Below, in pieces: positions 62,536 through 64,000 of a stretch of DNA of 64,000 bases (within the stretch, counting starts at the first letter, position 1; each line of letters begins with the position of its first letter). The stretch is from Anaerolineales bacterium (GTDB lineage Bacteria; Chloroflexota; Anaerolineae; Anaerolineales; UBA11579). The translations under genes were made by a program, and so were the position numbers. The notes beneath the pieces are model-generated. The model saw only the letters and a program-made list of their open reading frames with translations. It did not search any database and was not told the origin of the DNA. Location: contig CP075367.1 of NCBI GenBank assembly GCA_019454165.1, positions 131,971 to 195,970 on the forward strand, given 5' to 3'.

Positions 62536-62557
62536 GCGTATTTGATTAGAGTTACCC

Positions 62558-62585
62558 AAAAACGGCCCCGAAAGGGCCGTTTTTT
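62558..62585 (+). terminator. Terminator between the two HtrA genes
   Basis: CGGCCC-CGAAA-GGGCCG flanked by A and T runs (62558-62585). It would partly separate the first HtrA unit from the second. Confidence 0.88.
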
Positions 62586-62629
62586 GTTGTAGGCTATAAG
62601 TGCGCTCGGATTCGCCAATGGGCTTAATA

Positions 62630-63784
62630 ATGAGACGCGTGCAGACCCCTGCGATACTTTGCCTGGCTGTCGCTCTGGCGGCGGCCAGCCTTGCCTGCAG
62701 TGTCACGGTGGACCTCGGCCGCGAGCCGGCCCGCTCCACCAACATCCCCCTCCAAACTTCACAAGCAGCACAGCCTTCCATGCCGGGCATCGTCCTCTCC
62801 AGTGACCTGGCCAGCCAGCAAGAGGCGCTGGTCTCCTTGTATGAGACGGCGAGCCAGGGCGTGGTCTCGCTGGATATTGACTCGCCCATCGGCCTGCGGC
62901 ACGGCGCTGGGTTCGTGATCGACGACGCCGGGCACATTGTCACCAACCAGCATGTGGTCGACCGGGCGCGCGGCATCGAGGTGGTCTTCCACAACGGAGA
63001 CCGCGCCACCGCGGTGGTGTTGGGCACCGATGTCGACTCTGACCTGGCGGTCCTCAAAGTGGACTCGCCGCCTGAGCAGCTGGTTCCGCTGGTGTTCGGC
63101 GACTCAGAGCAGGTGCGAGTGGGCCAACTGGTGATCGCCATCGGCAATCCGTTCGGGCTGGAAGGCAGCATGTCCACCGGCGTGGTATCCAACCTGGCGC
63201 GCACCCTGCCGGGGCTCAACTCCACCCAGCTGAATGAGGAGAACATCTTCGCCGTGGGCGATCTGATCCAGACCGATGCCGCCATCAACCCCGGCAACTC
63301 CGGCGGCCCGCTGCTCAATATGTATGGCGAGGTGATCGGCGTCAACCGCGCCATCCGCACCCTGTACTACAACCAGGACAATCAGGCGCTCAGCTCTGGC
63401 GTTGGGTTTGCCATCTCAGCCAATGTGGTCCAGCGCATCGTGCCGTCGCTGATCGAGAAGGGCTACTACGAATATCCCTTCATGGGCATGACCAGCCTGA
63501 CCGATCTGACCCTGGCGATCGCCGAAGGATCAGGGCTGCAGCACACCCGCGGCGCCTACGTGCGCCAGGTGCTGAGCGACGGCCCGGCGGAGCAAGCCGG
63601 CCTGGCGGAGGGTGACCTCATCACCCAGGTCAACGGCAAGGACATCAGCACCTCTACCGAGCTGGCCGCCTACCTGCTGAGCCACACCAGCCCCGGCGAT
63701 GTGCTCATGCTCACGGTGTTGCGAGCTGACCAGCAGCTTGAGATCGAACTGACTCTGGGTGCCCGCCCTGCAGCGGCTCCGTAA
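62630..63784 (+). CDS. HtrA/DegP-type serine protease lipoprotein, second copy
   Basis: A paralogue of the preceding gene, about 384 residues. The signal peptide (RRVQTPAILCLAVALAAASLAC) ends in a lipobox. The triad is His in GHIVTNQHVV, Asp in DSDLAVLKV and Ser in INPGNSGGPLLN; a PDZ domain with GPAEQAGLAEGDLI follows. The sequence is clearly related to copy 1 over its whole length (SLASQQEALVSLYE and MQQEALVSLYE regions), so it is a tandem duplication. Starts at 62618 and 62630 are both possible; 62630 gives the better signal peptide. Confidence 0.92.
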   Translation: MRRVQTPAILCLAVALAAASLACSVTVDLGREPARSTNIPLQTSQAAQPSMPGIVLSSDLASQQEALVSLYETASQGVVSLDIDSPIGLRHGAGFVIDDAGHIVTNQHVVDRARGIEVVFHNGDRATAVVLGTDVDSDLAVLKVDSPPEQLVPLVFGDSEQVRVGQLVIAIGNPFGLEGSMSTGVVSNLARTLPGLNSTQLNEENIFAVGDLIQTDAAINPGNSGGPLLNMYGEVIGVNRAIRTLYYNQDNQALSSGVGFAISANVVQRIVPSLIEKGYYEYPFMGMTSLTDLTLAIAEGSGLQHTRGAYVRQVLSDGPAEQAGLAEGDLITQVNGKDISTSTELAAYLLSHTSPGDVLMLTVLRADQQLEIELTLGARPAAAP

Positions 63785-63805
63785 CACATTCCCCCTATTG
63801 ACTGC

Positions 63806-63835
63806 TAAAGAGCCGCTCAGTAGAGCGGCTCTTTA
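63806..63835. terminator. Terminator between the second HtrA gene and the right-edge gene
   Basis: A 13-bp stem (63806-63818 with 63823-63835) around AGTA. Its T tract is short (TTT), and the stem sits just before the convergent stop at 63839. Confidence 0.75.
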
Positions 63836-63836
63836 A

Positions 63837-64000
63837 CTAACTGCTATCGTTGCTCGTCTTTTTATCTCTATCTTGAGTAAAGTTAAGGACGTTTTTAAGA
63901 GCTTCGTATGTCATTTCGTTATCCAGGTTAGCCTTATCTTCAAACAGATCAAACTGTCTGTTAGGAAAAAACACCTCTTGAATTTCATTAAGAGTAAATG
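63837..64000 (-). CDS. C-terminal end of an AT-rich gene entering from the right edge
   Basis: An open frame of 54 codons runs from the window edge to a TAG at 63837-63839. The visible residues include FTLNEIQEVFFPNRQFDLFE and, near the end, NFTQDRDKKTSNDSS. Codon use is AT-rich (GAA, GAT, AAA, CTT), unlike the rest of the window, and the last 160 bases have 56 G+C by hand count. The product is unknown. It may belong to a recently acquired segment. Confidence 0.65.
   Translation of the reverse strand, partial: FTLNEIQEVFFPNRQFDLFEDKANLDNEMTYEALKNVLNFTQDRDKKTSNDSS

Overview
The window is a gene-dense, high-GC bacterial chromosome segment (a hand count gives 41/60 G+C inside the aconitase gene). 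Its gene content suggests a member of the Chloroflexota, most likely Anaerolineae-like; this is an inference from gene mix and style, not a proven placement. A sortase, many lipoboxes and two lipobox-bearing HtrA proteases fit a single-membrane cell envelope. I see no rRNA, tRNA, CRISPR array, transposase or prophage gene.

Layout. 1-9370: a partial unknown gene (nucleotidyltransferase-like), a DEDDh exonuclease, an orphan family-5 solute-binding lipoprotein, an FAD oxidoreductase overlapping a flippase-like membrane protein, then a minus-strand run rarA, histidine phosphatase, DUF3090, SCO1664-type kinase-like gene; the last three form a trio best known from actinobacteria. 9371-11284: a short direct repeat, a RHH/MazF toxin-antitoxin operon with a perfect palindromic operator, and an ECF sigma factor with a small membrane protein. 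11318-16371: a tryptophan T-box riboswitch controlling trpS, then a heterodimeric ABC exporter. 16370-25174: one long minus-strand information-processing operon nusA-rnpM-infB-rbfA-nrnA-truB-ribF-thyA-folA, with a promoter and an attenuator-like hairpin before nusA. 25199-28871: GNAT, CCA-adding-type enzyme, and a VWA/FHA membrane protein. 28961-34331: heparinase-like protein, glycosyltransferase, sortase and MFS transporter. 34347-36551: a lipoprotein in which a DUF3048 domain is split by an SdrD-like B domain. 36683-43146: aconitase, an unrecognised 497-residue protein, surE, DUF4126, and a disordered S/G/R-rich membrane protein. 43141-48610: a thiamine operon under a TPP riboswitch (thiN, binding protein, a PNPOx-like gene, permease, ATPase, DUF402). 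48636-55227: nth, asparaginase, an MBL-fold protein, a GAF/PAS histidine kinase, holB, and an EF-Tu-domain-II-like protein with a histone-H1-like Lys/Ala tail. 55323-63835: pcrA, galE, a DNPH1-like N-hydrolase, a second histidine kinase, a J-protein and two tandem HtrA lipoproteins. 63837-64000: the end of an AT-rich gene (56/160 G+C by hand count) that may mark an acquired segment.

Cross-cutting patterns. Many transcription units have a -10-like hexamer (TATAAT, TACAAT, TAGAAT) only about 6-11 bases before the start codon, which suggests widespread leaderless transcription. Two metabolite/tRNA riboswitches (T-box, TPP) are clear. Intrinsic terminators are long perfect palindromes, several with the same AAAT loop, and sit between convergent genes. 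The best candidates for new biology are the histone-tailed EF-Tu-like protein, the split DUF3048 lipoprotein, the TrpRS with an eroded KMSKS loop under T-box control, and the leaderless promoter pattern.
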